A stretch of DNA of 49,845 nucleotides from assembly GCA_009927445.1 (NCBI GenBank), contig RFMZ01000137.1:1-49845 (forward strand), in the 5' to 3' direction. Within the stretch, counting starts at the first letter, position 1. Each line of letters starts with the position of its first letter. The DNA comes from Betaproteobacteria bacterium. Lineage in GTDB: Bacteria; Pseudomonadota; Gammaproteobacteria; Burkholderiales; Burkholderiaceae. The notes beneath the pieces were generated by a model that saw nothing but the letters and a program-made list of their open reading frames with translations, did no database searches and had not been told where the DNA came from. Both the position numbers and the translations under genes were made by a program. This document shows positions 16,197 through 26,128 of the stretch, piece after piece.

Positions 16197-17078
16197 TTAG
16201 TATAAATAGCCATCAACTCGTTCAGTTTTAATAGCTGACCAAACTTGAATGGCTTCAACCGTCGGTCCAACATCATGGACTCGAACAATACGTGCACCAT
16301 GCTCTATTGCTGTCATTGCAGCAGCTACGCTTGCCATAGTTCGATCGGCCTGATTAGAACCTAAAATGAGCCCTAGAGTGCTTTTACGAGAGATCCCAAG
16401 TAGTAAAGGTCGGCCATGAACTAAGAGATCTGCAAGGCGGTTTAAAAGCATTAAATTATGAGTCGGAGTCTTACCAAATCCAATCCCCGGATCCAAAACA
16501 ATACGCTCACTTGCTATTGCATGACTCTGAAGCACCGCTAAACGTTGCTTAAAAAAATTATTTACTTCCATTACAACATCTTGGTAACTTGGCCGCAATT
16601 GCATCGTTAATGGGTTTTCTTGCATATGCATAACGCATAATCCAACCGCTTCATTTTCTTGGGCTATTTGAAGATGTTCTTGATCGACAAACCCAGAAAT
16701 ATCATTGAGTAAATCAATTCCGACTTCTAATGCAGCGCGCATCGTACTAGCCTGATAGGAATCTAACGACAAGGCAACTGCGCATCCTTGCAAAGCCTCA
16801 ATCACCGGTAAAACACGATCTTGTTCTTGCGCAGAACTGATAGCAACAGCTCCAGGCCTAGTCGACTCACCACCAATGTCAATAATCTGAGCACCTTCGG
16901 CAATCATCTGGTGAGCGCGCTCAATAGCAGTCTCGGTATTGAAAAACTTTCCACCGTCCGAAAACGAATCTGGTGTGCAATTTAAAACCCCCATCACCAG
17001 GGGCCTAAAACCAGTCTGCAAATCAAACGAAAACCGCCCGCAACGCCATGCTGCGAGCTGAGATTGCACTACCGTCAC
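16197..17078 (-). CDS. folP: Dihydropteroate synthase
   Basis: DHPS joins p-aminobenzoate to dihydropterin pyrophosphate in folate synthesis and is the sulfonamide target. The 293-residue TIM barrel shows MGVLNCTPDSFSDGG, IDIGGESTRPGA, LLNDISGF, VLDPGIGFGKT and the late ARIVRVHDV. The start is GTG at 17078, two bases after the ftsH stop, so translation is probably coupled. Confidence 0.96.
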   Translation of the reverse strand: MTVVQSQLAAWRCGRFSFDLQTGFRPLVMGVLNCTPDSFSDGGKFFNTETAIERAHQMIAEGAQIIDIGGESTRPGAVAISSAQEQDRVLPVIEALQGCAVALSLDSYQASTMRAALEVGIDLLNDISGFVDQEHLQIAQENEAVGLCVMHMQENPLTMQLRPSYQDVVMEVNNFFKQRLAVLQSHAIASERIVLDPGIGFGKTPTHNLMLLNRLADLLVHGRPLLLGISRKSTLGLILGSNQADRTMASVAAAMTAIEHGARIVRVHDVGPTVEAIQVWSAIKTERVDGYLY

Positions 17079-17080
17079 AC

Positions 17081-18967
17081 TTAAACCGCCGCCGCTGGAG
17101 CGCCGCCTTGAGCTGGAGTTGTAGTACCGCCATCACTGCCACTTGAATTGCTGATTGGCTCAGTGACCTTCGGGGGGCGAGGGGGCGAGCCCGCCATAAT
17201 ATCGTTGACTTGATCGGCGTCTAAAGTCTCCCACTCTAGAAGGGCAACAACCATCGCCTCGACCTTATCACGATTGGTTTCTAACAAATGCTTGGCAATT
17301 GCGTACTGGGTATCCACTAGTGATCGGATTTCTGCGTCAACTTTTTGCTGGGTAGCCTCAGAAACTGTCTTCGAATTCATACGACCAAATATGCTTTCGG
17401 ACTCGGTATCAACATACACCATCGTTCCTAAAGACTCGCTCATACCGTATCTTGTGACCATATCCCGCGCCATTTTTGTAGCCCGCTCAAAATCATTCGA
17501 AGCCCCAGTACTCATCGAGTTTAAGAAAACTTCCTCGGCGGCGCGTCCACCAAACAAAATTGCTAAATCCTCTAGCATTCTGTCTTTGTACAAATTAACT
17601 CGGTCGAATTCGGGTAATTGCCAAGTCACACCTAAAGCCATTCCTCGCGGCATGATGGTAACCTTGTGGACCGGATCAGCCTTTGGTAATAGCTTAGCAA
17701 CCACCGCATGCCCAGACTCGTGGTAAGCCGTATTCTTCCGCTCATCCTCGCGCATAACTGCAGATTTCCGTTCTGGACCCATATATATCTTATCCTTGGC
17801 GTCCTCAAAATCACTCATCTCAACGCTGCGCTTGTTTCGGCGCGCAGCAAATAAAGCAGCTTCGTTCACTAAATTAGCTAAGTCAGCTCCAGAAAATCCA
17901 GGCGTTCCGCGAGCAATAACAGCAGCATCAACGTCCTGATTGATCGGTACTTTACGCATGTGCACTTTTAGAATCTGTTCACGCCCACGAATGTCTGGCA
18001 AGCCAACAAAAACCTGCCGATCAAAACGACCAGGTCGAAGAAGTGCTTTGTCAAGAACGTCTGAGCGATTCGTCGCAGCAATCACAATCACTCCGCTGTT
18101 GGCTTCAAACCCATCCATCTCAACTAACATTTGATTTAAAGTTTGCTCGCGCTCGTCATTACCGCCGCCAGTTCCAGCCCCACGATGCCTACCTACAGCG
18201 TCGATTTCGTCAATAAAGATAATGCAAGGCGCTTGTTTTTTAGCATTTTCAAACATATCACGAACACGCGCAGCACCAACTCCAACAAACATTTCCACAA
18301 AATCTGAACCCGATATGGAGAAAAATGGTACCTTCGCCTCACCCGCAATCGCTCTTGCCAGTAAAGTTTTACCTGTACCCGGCGGGCCAACTAATAAAAC
18401 ACCGCGTGGTATGCGCCCACCTAGTTTTTGAAACTTAGCCGGATCCTTTAAAAAATCCACTAGCTCCGCAACTTCACCTTTGGCCTCGTCACATCCCGCC
18501 ACATCCCCAAAATTGACAGGATTATTATTTTCGTCAATTAATCGTGCCTTAGATTTGCCAAAAGAAAAAGCGCCGCCTTTGCCGCCCCCTTGCATCTGCC
18601 TCATCATGAAGAACCAAAATCCAATAATCAAAAGAGTAGGCCCTAAGTAATAGAGTGCCGAAACCAATAAATTGGGTTCATCATCAGCCTTACCCGTAAC
18701 TTGTACACCGAATTTCATCAGATCCCCAACCATCCAAATATCACCGGGTGAAATAATGTTATAGCGGTTTCCATCCATAGCAGTTACTTGTAAGGTTCGG
18801 CCCTGGACATCTACTCGCCGAACTTTGCCAACTCGAGCATCATCCATAAACTGCGAGTATGTAAGTTGGTCTTGGGCACGTGGCTTATCAAATTGCTTAA
18901 AAAAGGTAAAAACAACGAGTGCGACAATCAGCCACACACCAACTTTTTGCATCATTTGATTATTCAA
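17081..18967 (-). CDS. ftsH: ATP-dependent zinc metalloprotease FtsH
   Basis: FtsH is a hexameric inner-membrane AAA+ protease for membrane-protein quality control and turnover of regulators. The 628-residue protein has membrane segments at about 10-23 and 108-122, a periplasmic domain between them, Walker A GPPGTGKT (about 194-201), Walker [15 protein letters not shown]-region RPGRFDRQ and the zinc site HESGH (about 418). The C-terminus is Gly/Pro/Ala-rich. The start is TTG at 18967, with GGAG 5 nt upstream. The alternative ATG four codons on is too far from that ribosome binding site, and homologues begin MNN, matching the TTG start. Confidence 0.96.
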   Translation of the reverse strand: MNNQMMQKVGVWLIVALVVFTFFKQFDKPRAQDQLTYSQFMDDARVGKVRRVDVQGRTLQVTAMDGNRYNIISPGDIWMVGDLMKFGVQVTGKADDEPNLLVSALYYLGPTLLIIGFWFFMMRQMQGGGKGGAFSFGKSKARLIDENNNPVNFGDVAGCDEAKGEVAELVDFLKDPAKFQKLGGRIPRGVLLVGPPGTGKTLLARAIAGEAKVPFFSISGSDFVEMFVGVGAARVRDMFENAKKQAPCIIFIDEIDAVGRHRGAGTGGGNDEREQTLNQMLVEMDGFEANSGVIVIAATNRSDVLDKALLRPGRFDRQVFVGLPDIRGREQILKVHMRKVPINQDVDAAVIARGTPGFSGADLANLVNEAALFAARRNKRSVEMSDFEDAKDKIYMGPERKSAVMREDERKNTAYHESGHAVVAKLLPKADPVHKVTIMPRGMALGVTWQLPEFDRVNLYKDRMLEDLAILFGGRAAEEVFLNSMSTGASNDFERATKMARDMVTRYGMSESLGTMVYVDTESESIFGRMNSKTVSEATQQKVDAEIRSLVDTQYAIAKHLLETNRDKVEAMVVALLEWETLDADQVNDIMAGSPPRPPKVTEPISNSSGSDGGTTTPAQGGAPAAAV

Positions 18968-19007
18968 AATAACTCCATCCGTCTGATTTTTTTATTTGAT
19001 ACCGATT

Positions 19008-19036
19008 AGATAATTCTACTACCCTGTGTTTTCAAG
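19008..19036 (-). promoter_or_regulatory. Possible heat-shock (sigma32-type) promoter of ftsH
   Basis: CTTGAAA (19036-19030) is a perfect sigma32 -35 element. AATTATCT follows after 14 nt, matching only the ATNT half of the CCCCATNT -10 consensus. The same TTGAAA could act as a sigma70 -35 box. ftsH is a heat-shock gene in many bacteria, so the position is sensible, but the -10 is poor. Confidence 0.3.
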
Positions 19037-19103
19037 TGCTTGCGACCGATATATTTCTATCATTTTTAACCTAAATCCTCCAAATGTCAATTAATACAAC
19101 AGC

Positions 19104-19117
19104 TTAGATATATCTAA
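19104..19117. repeat. 14-bp perfect palindrome between rlmE and ftsH
   Basis: TTAGATATATCTAA is self-complementary. It lies within the 160-bp gap between the rlmE stop and the ftsH start, only 11 bp beyond rlmE. It could be a protein-binding site, but the core is AT-rich and no run of T follows it, so it is not a convincing terminator. Confidence 0.35.
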
Positions 19118-19127
19118 TCCAGAACCT

Positions 19128-19802
19128 TTATTTTAGAAACCTTCCTAGCAGGAAGGTTTCTGCAGACCGATCCCGCGAAGCTTTCGGTTTTCGGGGTGAA
19201 ACAACTTGAAAGACCTTTTTAAAAGACTCCACAATCTGACTATATCCACTTCCATGAAAGCACTTAATCAGCAACGATCCATCCTCTTTCAAATGTTTTT
19301 GGCCAAACTCAAGAGCGAGTTCGGCTAAATTCTCCATCCTGGCAGAATCCGCAATGGCAACCCCAGATAAGTTAGGTGCCATATCCGATAAAACTAAACT
19401 GACCCGACGATCAGTGATTACCGAGCCCCCAGGTAATGCCTCCTCTAGTTGCCATAAAACAGCCTCATCCCGAAAATCCCCTTGTAAAAATTGCACGTCG
19501 GCAATTTCTTCCATGTCCAACATATCAATGGCAATAATGGTGCCGTCTGGCTTACCATCAGTAATCAAGGGATTTTGCTTGCCAAGGTCTACTAAACGGT
19601 TGCGGGCATATTGACACCAACTGCCAGGGGCACTCCCTAAATCAACCAAAACAGATCCCGCCTTAATTAAATGGTCTTGCTCGTCAATTTCTTTCAACTT
19701 ATAGGCCGCTCGTGCACGATAACCCTCCCGCTGAGCCATCTTGACGTATGGATCATTTAAATGATCTTGTAACCAATCTTTATTGAATTTATTTTTCGCC
19801 AA
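19128..19802 (-). CDS. rlmE: 23S rRNA 2'-O-ribose U2552 methyltransferase RlmE (RrmJ/FtsJ)
   Basis: RlmE methylates U2552 in the A-loop of 23S rRNA during late 50S assembly. The 224-residue Rossmann-fold enzyme shows [15 protein letters not shown], the SAM motif [35 protein letters not shown] and the catalytic lysine region [10 protein letters not shown], with C-terminal [18 protein letters not shown]. The start is TTG at 19802; homologues in related Burkholderiales also begin MAKN at this point. It stands upstream of ftsH, as in many proteobacteria, and diverges from the yhbY-like gene over 53 bp. Confidence 0.95.
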   Translation of the reverse strand: MAKNKFNKDWLQDHLNDPYVKMAQREGYRARAAYKLKEIDEQDHLIKAGSVLVDLGSAPGSWCQYARNRLVDLGKQNPLITDGKPDGTIIAIDMLDMEEIADVQFLQGDFRDEAVLWQLEEALPGGSVITDRRVSLVLSDMAPNLSGVAIADSARMENLAELALEFGQKHLKEDGSLLIKCFHGSGYSQIVESFKKVFQVVSPRKPKASRDRSAETFLLGRFLK

Positions 19803-19855
19803 CTGGACTCTTCTTAAAAATTACTTTCTGTATCAACCTAAGTCGGTCATAATAC

Positions 19856-20371
19856 ATGGTTATGGCTATTTTAGAACTTGATTCGGGAACTAGGGCAGAA
19901 CTCCGCTCCCAAGCCCACCCTTTATCCCCAACAGTGATGATTGGTTCAGGAGGACTTACCCCTGCAGTCTTCAAAGAAACCGAATTAGCCTTGCAATCTC
20001 ACCAACTGATTAAAATCCGCGTGTTAGGCGACGATCGAGATGCCAGAGTAACTATGTACGATGAGCTCTGTAAGCAACTTGATGCTGCCAAAGTTCAGCA
20101 TATCGGTAAACTGCTGATCATTTATCGCCCTCAAACAATGAGTGATGATGAACTAAAAACATTACGCCAAAAATCTTCCAATAAAGTCAGAAATATCGAT
20201 GGCTTTGGTGGCCCTCGAACTGTCATGGTCAAAAAATTTACCCGCAATCCCCAAAAACGCCCCAAGCCAGTAGCAACTAAAGTACTTGGGAATGAACGTG
20301 TGGCAGCGGGCGGTCAATTAAAACGCGCCAAAACACGCCAAAAAAGCTTGAAGAAAAGGGCCTTATCTTAG
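19856..20371 (+). CDS. yhbY: YhbY-family CRM-domain RNA-binding protein
   Basis: This 171-residue protein has a single CRM domain over about the first 100 residues. It carries the RNA-binding loop HPLSPTVMIGSGGLTPAV (GxxG motif type) and ELALQSHQLIKIRVLGDDR. The YhbY family associates with pre-50S ribosomal particles. The C-terminal 60-70 residues are a basic tail rich in Lys/Arg, absent from the 97-residue E. coli protein and common in betaproteobacteria. It is divergent from rlmE, another ribosome-assembly gene, as in many genomes. Confidence 0.9.
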   Translation: MVMAILELDSGTRAELRSQAHPLSPTVMIGSGGLTPAVFKETELALQSHQLIKIRVLGDDRDARVTMYDELCKQLDAAKVQHIGKLLIIYRPQTMSDDELKTLRQKSSNKVRNIDGFGGPRTVMVKKFTRNPQKRPKPVATKVLGNERVAAGGQLKRAKTRQKSLKKRALS

Positions 20372-20396
20372 GGGCCTTTGTCTTAATTTTATTGGT

Positions 20397-20963
20397 TTAA
20401 TCTTGGCGTCCTGAGCTGACTCCCAGCGTCTTCAAACCCCTATCCAGCATCAAATCCGAAGGCTCGCTCGTAACAGTAAATCGACATGATCGCCAACAGA
20501 TCCAAAGCCCTAATATAATCTCAACGATAAAAATAGTATTGGATACCGAGTGCAGCCTGCCAAATTCTTTCGCCCAAGGGGATTGCATTACCGGCGCCCC
20601 GCCAGCTAAAGCCATTTCCCGCAACTCGTGCATCCATGGTTGAATGATGAGGGCTGCTAGCCCTGTCAAAATGAGTAGCACTAGTAATAACCAACGAATT
20701 AAAACAAAGTGGCGATAGCCTTGTTTGACAAACACATTTGACATGATGAGTAAACAAATACCCATTAAACAATTCAAAAAATTGGCGTTTTTAAAGATCT
20801 CACCAGCAATCATCCCCGCGACTTGTTTATCTGTTAAAAAAATAAATAAAGTTGGCGCTACCAAAAAACCAATGCCGATTAATCCACCAATCCACAAACT
20901 GGCAAGAATTGTAAACAATTGGATATTTTTAAAAGTACGCGTTTGCGATGGGTTGATAGCCAT
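20397..20963 (-). CDS. DUF4149 domain-containing membrane protein
   Basis: This 188-residue protein has four predicted membrane segments (about residues 14-36, 57-76, 84-106 and 135-156). It resembles the DUF4149 family, found next to greA or yhbY in many betaproteobacteria. Function is unknown. It follows greA on the same strand after 7 bp and is probably translated from the carAB-greA transcript or from a greA promoter. Confidence 0.8.
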   Translation of the reverse strand: MAINPSQTRTFKNIQLFTILASLWIGGLIGIGFLVAPTLFIFLTDKQVAGMIAGEIFKNANFLNCLMGICLLIMSNVFVKQGYRHFVLIRWLLLVLLILTGLAALIIQPWMHELREMALAGGAPVMQSPWAKEFGRLHSVSNTIFIVEIILGLWICWRSCRFTVTSEPSDLMLDRGLKTLGVSSGRQD

Positions 20964-20970
20964 TGGGCAA

Positions 20971-21447
20971 TTAAATATACTGTACCTTGATAATCTCTAC
21001 TTCGCGCTGGCCCCCTGGAGTGCTAACTGCCACCGTCTCCCCAGCTTCTTTTCGGATCAAAGCCCGGGCAATGGGAGAACTGATGGAGATTTTATTATTC
21101 TCGAGACTCGCCTCATCATCGCCAACAATTTGATACCTCATCCGTTGGCCAGTCTCCAAATCTTCTAACTCGACGGTCGACCCGAAAACCACCCTACCAT
21201 CCGCATCAATGAGCGATGGATCAATAATTTGGGCAGCAGATAATTTACTCTCAACTTCTTTAATACGACCCTCAATAAATGCTTGCTTCTCCTTTGCCGC
21301 ATCATATTCAGCATTTTCAGATAGGTCGCCTTGCGCCCTCGCCTCCGAAATCGCGTTGATCACAGACGGACGCTCAACATGCTTTAAGCGCTGTAACTCA
21401 TCCTTGAGAAGCTCAGCTCCAATTCTAGTAATGGGTATCGTACTCAT
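20971..21447 (-). CDS. greA: Transcription elongation factor GreA
   Basis: GreA rescues backtracked RNA polymerase by stimulating transcript cleavage. The 158-residue protein has the N-terminal coiled-coil with the acidic tip AISEARAQGDLSENAEYDAAKE and the C-terminal FKBP-like domain with ISISSPIARALIRKEAGE and VEIIKVQYI. Length and order are standard. It lies 26 bp after carB on the same strand, the usual Burkholderiales arrangement. Confidence 0.96.
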   Translation of the reverse strand: MSTIPITRIGAELLKDELQRLKHVERPSVINAISEARAQGDLSENAEYDAAKEKQAFIEGRIKEVESKLSAAQIIDPSLIDADGRVVFGSTVELEDLETGQRMRYQIVGDDEASLENNKISISSPIARALIRKEAGETVAVSTPGGQREVEIIKVQYI

Positions 21448-21473
21448 CGGTTATATTTATTTCTTCATCTAAG

Positions 21474-24400
21474 TTAATGTAACGAGGCATGCAAACTCTG
21501 CAAATCATAAACCTCTAATTCATGAATTGCACGCAAACCAGCAACCGCTGCAAGCGCTGCACTAATAGTCGTATAGTACGTTACTTTATTCGCTTGCGCA
21601 GTAGTTCGAATCGACCTGGAGTCGGCAATCTCCATTCGACTTTCATCGACAGTCGTAAACACCAAATTAATCTCACCATTCTTAATCATATCAACAATAT
21701 CAGGTCGGCCTTCTTTTACCTTATTAACAGTTCTTACCGGCACCCCAGCAGCCTCAATCGCTTTAGCCGTGCCTTTTGTCGCAGTCAATAAATACCCCAT
21801 TTGATGCATCATCTTGGCAACTTCCACGGCCCTTAATTTATCACCATTCTTGACTGATAAAAAAACGGTACCACTCCTGGGTAAAAGAGTTCCAGCAGCT
21901 AGTTGTGATTTGAATAAGGCTTCACCAAAACTTTTACCAACTCCCATGACCTCTCCAGTAGAGCGCATCTCAGGACCTAAAATGGGGTCAACTCCCGGAA
22001 ATTTATTAAATGGAAAGACCGCTTCCTTCACCGAATAATATGCCGGAATCACTTCGCCACCGATGCCCTGTTGATCCAGAGTTTGACCAACCATGCACCG
22101 AGCAGCAATCTTCGCTAACTGCATGCCCGTAGCCTTAGACACGAATGGCACAGTACGCGATGCACGCGGATTAACCTCCAAAACATAAACAATGTCCTGT
22201 CCATCAATTTGCTGGATAGCAAATTGCACATTCATTAAGCCAACCACATTTAAACCCAGCGCCATCTGCGCTGTCTGGCGACGTAATTCCTCAATCGTGG
22301 CTGGGGACAGAGTGTACGGTGGTAAAGAACATGCGGAATCGCCAGAATGTACTCCAGCCTGCTCAATATGCTCCATCACACCACCAATCAACACGCGTTG
22401 GCCATCACAAATACAATCTACATCGCATTCAATAGCCTCATTCAAGAAACGATCTAATAACACCGGTGAATCATGCGAAACCTTCACAGCTTCGCGCATA
22501 TATCGCTCTAAGTCTTGCCCATCATTAACAATTTCCATGGCCCGACCACCTAAAACGTAAGACGGCCTTACAACCAATGGGTAACCGATTTCCTGAGCTA
22601 GCATTAATGCTTCAGAATCAGTCCTAGCAGTTCGGTTGGGAGGTTGACGAAGGCCTAATTGATGCAATAGTTGCTGGAACCTTTCACGATCCTCAGCTGC
22701 ATCAATCATATCTGGAGACGTCCCAATAATCCGTACCCCGTTGGCCTCTAAATCAAGCGCAAGCTTAAGAGGAGTTTGCCCTCCATATTGCACAATCACC
22801 CCCATAGGGTCCTCTATCGCAACAATCTCTAAGACATCTTCAAGAGTTAACGATTCAAAATACAAACGGTCCGAGGTGTCGTAATCTGTCGAAACTGTTT
22901 CGGGATTACAGTTCACCATAATGGTCTCATAGCCATCTTCACGCAGCGCTAAGGCAGCATGCACACAGCAATAATCAAACTCAATACCCTGCCCAATTCG
23001 ATTGGGGCCCCCGCCTAAAACCATAATTTTTTGACGATCTGTTGGCATCGACTCACATTGCCCATCCTTTGGGCCATACGTCGAATACATGTAAGCCGTG
23101 TTGGTCGAAAACTCAGCGGCGCAGGTGTCAACTCTTTTATATACCGGATGGATCCCCAACTCGTGACGACGTAATCGAATAGCCGTTTGATCAGACTGTA
23201 AAAGCTTTGCCAAACGCTTGTCAGAAAACCCCTTTTGCTTTACAAAACGTAATTCCGCTTCCTGTAATTCTTCTAATTTTTTCTTGGCAATCACACTCTC
23301 TAAATGGATCAACTCTTCTATTTGTACTAAAAACCAAGGGTCAATCGAGGTGTACTCAAAGACCTCCGCAATCGTTAAACCTTGACGAAAAGCATCCCCA
23401 ACATACCAAATTCTCTCCGGCCCAGGCGCGCTAATTTCAGTAATGATCTCCTCTAAATTAGTACATACCTCATCTAAGCCATCCACTCCAACCTCTAAAC
23501 CGCGCAGAGCCTTTTGAAATGATTCTTGAAACGTACTCCCAATCGCCATTACCTCTCCAACCGATTTCATTTGGGTCGTTAAATGTTTATCAGCTTGCGC
23601 AAACTTCTCAAAAGCGAAACGGGGGACTTTGGTAACCACATAATCAATCGATGGCTCAAAAGATGCTGGCATTGCCCCACCAGTAATCTCATTTTGCAAC
23701 TCATCTAAAGTAAAACCAACTGCTAATTTGGCAGCAATCTTGGCAATTGGAAAGCCAGTGGCTTTGGAGGCCAGCGCGGAAGATCGCGAAACACGCGGAT
23801 TCATTTCAATGACAATCATTCGACCATCTTCTGGATTCACTGCAAACTGGACGTTCGAACCACCTGTATCTACTCCAATTTCGCGTAAAACAGCCAAAGA
23901 GGCATTGCGCATGATTTGATACTCTCGATCAGTTAAGGTTTGGGCTGGAGCCACTGTGATCGAATCACCAGTGTGCACCCCCATTGGGTCTAAATTCTCG
24001 ATCGAGCAAACAATAATGCAGTTATCTTTCTGATCCCGAACAACCTCCATCTCAAATTCTTTCCAACCCAATAGAGATTCTTCAATTAACAGTTCATGGG
24101 TTGGTGATAAATCAAGCCCTCGTTTACAGATTTCCTCAAATTCCTCGCGGTTATAAGCTATGCCGCCGCCTGATCCACCCATCGTAAAAGATGGCCTGAT
24201 AACCACTGGGTAGCCACTATTGCCTACGAGCTGAGCAATTTGCTGATGTACTAGTTGCGCTTCTTCCCAGGTGTGCGCAACGCCAGATTTGGCAGAACCA
24301 AGACCAATCCTCGTCATCGCCTCCTTAAATTTTTGGCGATCTTCAGCCTTATCAATGGCCTCTGGTGAAGCCCCAATTAACTCGCAACCATATTTTTCTA

Positions 24401-24722
24401 AAACACCGTGGCGAAAGAGGTCAAGGGCACAATTTAATGCCGTTTGACCACCCATCGTGGGTAAGATAGCATCTGGTTTTTCCTTTGCAATAATCCGCTC
24501 AAGAACCTCCCAAGTAATCGGCTCAATATAAGTGATATCTGCCATCTCAGGGTCCGTCATAATTGTCGCTGGATTACTGTTGACTAAAATAACTCGATAC
24601 CCCTCAGAGCGCAAAGACTTGCAGGCCTGCGCTCCAGAATAATCAAACTCGCATGCCTGACCAATAACAATTGGTCCGGCACCAATAATTAAAATACTTT
24701 GTATGTCAGTCCGCTTAGGCAT
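21474..24722 (-). CDS. carB: Carbamoyl-phosphate synthase large subunit
   Basis: CarB makes carbamoyl phosphate from bicarbonate, ATP and ammonia passed from CarA, feeding pyrimidine and arginine synthesis. The 1082-residue protein has two homologous ATP-grasp halves. The first begins [21 protein letters not shown] and the second begins [18 protein letters not shown] near residue 570. The C-terminal allosteric MGS-like domain includes [16 protein letters not shown]. It is 8 bp after carA. Confidence 0.97.
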   Translation of the reverse strand: MPKRTDIQSILIIGAGPIVIGQACEFDYSGAQACKSLRSEGYRVILVNSNPATIMTDPEMADITYIEPITWEVLERIIAKEKPDAILPTMGGQTALNCALDLFRHGVLEKYGCELIGASPEAIDKAEDRQKFKEAMTRIGLGSAKSGVAHTWEEAQLVHQQIAQLVGNSGYPVVIRPSFTMGGSGGGIAYNREEFEEICKRGLDLSPTHELLIEESLLGWKEFEMEVVRDQKDNCIIVCSIENLDPMGVHTGDSITVAPAQTLTDREYQIMRNASLAVLREIGVDTGGSNVQFAVNPEDGRMIVIEMNPRVSRSSALASKATGFPIAKIAAKLAVGFTLDELQNEITGGAMPASFEPSIDYVVTKVPRFAFEKFAQADKHLTTQMKSVGEVMAIGSTFQESFQKALRGLEVGVDGLDEVCTNLEEIITEISAPGPERIWYVGDAFRQGLTIAEVFEYTSIDPWFLVQIEELIHLESVIAKKKLEELQEAELRFVKQKGFSDKRLAKLLQSDQTAIRLRRHELGIHPVYKRVDTCAAEFSTNTAYMYSTYGPKDGQCESMPTDRQKIMVLGGGPNRIGQGIEFDYCCVHAALALREDGYETIMVNCNPETVSTDYDTSDRLYFESLTLEDVLEIVAIEDPMGVIVQYGGQTPLKLALDLEANGVRIIGTSPDMIDAAEDRERFQQLLHQLGLRQPPNRTARTDSEALMLAQEIGYPLVVRPSYVLGGRAMEIVNDGQDLERYMREAVKVSHDSPVLLDRFLNEAIECDVDCICDGQRVLIGGVMEHIEQAGVHSGDSACSLPPYTLSPATIEELRRQTAQMALGLNVVGLMNVQFAIQQIDGQDIVYVLEVNPRASRTVPFVSKATGMQLAKIAARCMVGQTLDQQGIGGEVIPAYYSVKEAVFPFNKFPGVDPILGPEMRSTGEVMGVGKSFGEALFKSQLAAGTLLPRSGTVFLSVKNGDKLRAVEVAKMMHQMGYLLTATKGTAKAIEAAGVPVRTVNKVKEGRPDIVDMIKNGEINLVFTTVDESRMEIADSRSIRTTAQANKVTYYTTISAALAAVAGLRAIHELEVYDLQSLHASLH

Positions 24723-24730
24723 CTAAAATC

Positions 24731-25921
24731 TCACATCAATTGAATAAAACGGTCAAATAAATAGGCCACATCCTGTGGTCCTGGAGATGCTTCAGGGTGT
24801 CCTTGAAAACAAAAAGCTGGACGATCCGTCCAAGCCAGACCCTGCAAAGAACCATCAAATAATGACATATGAGTAGCCAAGACATTGGCAGGTAAAGTCT
24901 TCGCATCAACCGCAAAACCATGATTTTGAGAGGTGATGACTACTCGACCAGTCTCTAAATCTTTAACCGGATGGTTCGCCCCATGATGACCAAATTTCAT
25001 CTTCAAAGTCTTCGCTCCTGCCGCCAAGCCCATGATTTGATGTCCTAAACAAATACCAAATAAAGGGATTTTGTGCTCTAAAAATGTTTTAGCTGCTGCA
25101 ATCGCGTAATCACAGGGTTGCGGATCGCCCGGGCCATTTGATAAGAAAATACCATCTGGTTGCATAGCTAACACTTCTGTAGCAGAAGTCTTGGCTGGAA
25201 CCACAGTCACAGCACAACCCCGCTGAGCAAGCATCCTTAAAATATTGCGCTTTATACCAAAATCATACGCCACCACTTTTTTATTTTTCACAGGCAAATC
25301 AAATCCAGGTTGGCCATCAGGCCTTAGTAATTGCCACTCACCTTCATGCCAATCATATGCCGAGGTGCAACTAACCACTTGCGCAAGATCTAAACCAGTC
25401 ATACCAGGAAATGCAGCAACTACAGTTTTAGCGCTCGCGAGTAATGCTTGAACACTATCCCCCCGTTTGCCAGAAACAATCGCACCAGGCTGCGCACCAT
25501 GGTCTCGCAAATGTCTAGTCAATGCTCTGGTATCAATTTCGGCGATTCCCACAATGCCCTGCGCAGTTAAGTATTCGGCTAAGGACTCTGTAGCACGAAA
25601 ACTAGACACAATTGGGGATAAATCTCGAATCACTAAACCGGCAGCGTAGACCTTTTTTGATTCACAATCCTGGGGGTTAACGCCCACATTGCCAATGTGC
25701 GGATAAGTCAACGTAATAATTTGCTGGGTGTAACTGGGATCTGTCAAAATTTCTTGATACCCCGTTAAAGCCGTATTAAAAACAACTTCACCAGAAGTGG
25801 AGCCATGTACTCCGATACCCCTTCCTAAAAACGGTGTCCCGTCCGCCAAAACTAAAACAGCTGGTGGTAAGGGGGATACTAAGGAATTGGAAGATGTATT
25901 AATTGTCGATAAGGGCAGCAA
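24731..25921 (-). CDS. carA: Carbamoyl-phosphate synthase small (glutaminase) subunit
   Basis: CarA hydrolyses glutamine and channels ammonia to CarB. The protein has the CPSase small-chain domain ([30 protein letters not shown]) and a class I glutamine amidotransferase domain with nucleophile motif [10 protein letters not shown] and the GHPEASPGP histidine/glutamate pair. No ATG exists between the upstream in-frame stop and the conserved domain. TTG at 25921 has GGAG 6 nt upstream and gives MLPLSTIN..., my preferred start (396 residues). TTG at 25948 is an alternative, with a poorly spaced GAGGG. Confidence 0.94.
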   Translation of the reverse strand: MLPLSTINTSSNSLVSPLPPAVLVLADGTPFLGRGIGVHGSTSGEVVFNTALTGYQEILTDPSYTQQIITLTYPHIGNVGVNPQDCESKKVYAAGLVIRDLSPIVSSFRATESLAEYLTAQGIVGIAEIDTRALTRHLRDHGAQPGAIVSGKRGDSVQALLASAKTVVAAFPGMTGLDLAQVVSCTSAYDWHEGEWQLLRPDGQPGFDLPVKNKKVVAYDFGIKRNILRMLAQRGCAVTVVPAKTSATEVLAMQPDGIFLSNGPGDPQPCDYAIAAAKTFLEHKIPLFGICLGHQIMGLAAGAKTLKMKFGHHGANHPVKDLETGRVVITSQNHGFAVDAKTLPANVLATHMSLFDGSLQGLAWTDRPAFCFQGHPEASPGPQDVAYLFDRFIQLM

Positions 25922-26053
25922 AGCGTTCTCCAGTACCCTGCTGCTCAAGACCCTCTGCGTGAACCAGCAAATACTACATTCCGGTGGCGAGGTCTACGAG
26001 AATTGATCTATTTAAGCGCTAGGGAAATGTATGAAGGGGTAAATAACAATCTA

Positions 26054-26062
26054 TTATAGCAA
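26054..26062 (-). promoter_or_regulatory. Extended -10 promoter of carAB
   Basis: TGCTATAAT on the minus strand is a perfect TATAAT with the TG extension (TGnTATAAT). It has no good -35 at 17 bp, which extended -10 promoters do not need. The start would be near 26047, giving a leader of roughly 125 nt before carA. The rest of the 180-bp prpE-carA gap shows no other feature I can support. Confidence 0.6.
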
Positions 26063-26128
26063 GCAAATTTATCCCATCTGCTAATTTTAAATGAGGCTGT
26101 AATTTTACTAGCGCTATTTCTTGCCCTA

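Noticed and set aside
20345..20385. Terminator after the yhbY-like gene
   Set aside because: AAAGGGCC and GGGGCCTTT almost pair, but the stem needs a bulged G and the T-run after it is broken; too weak to list.
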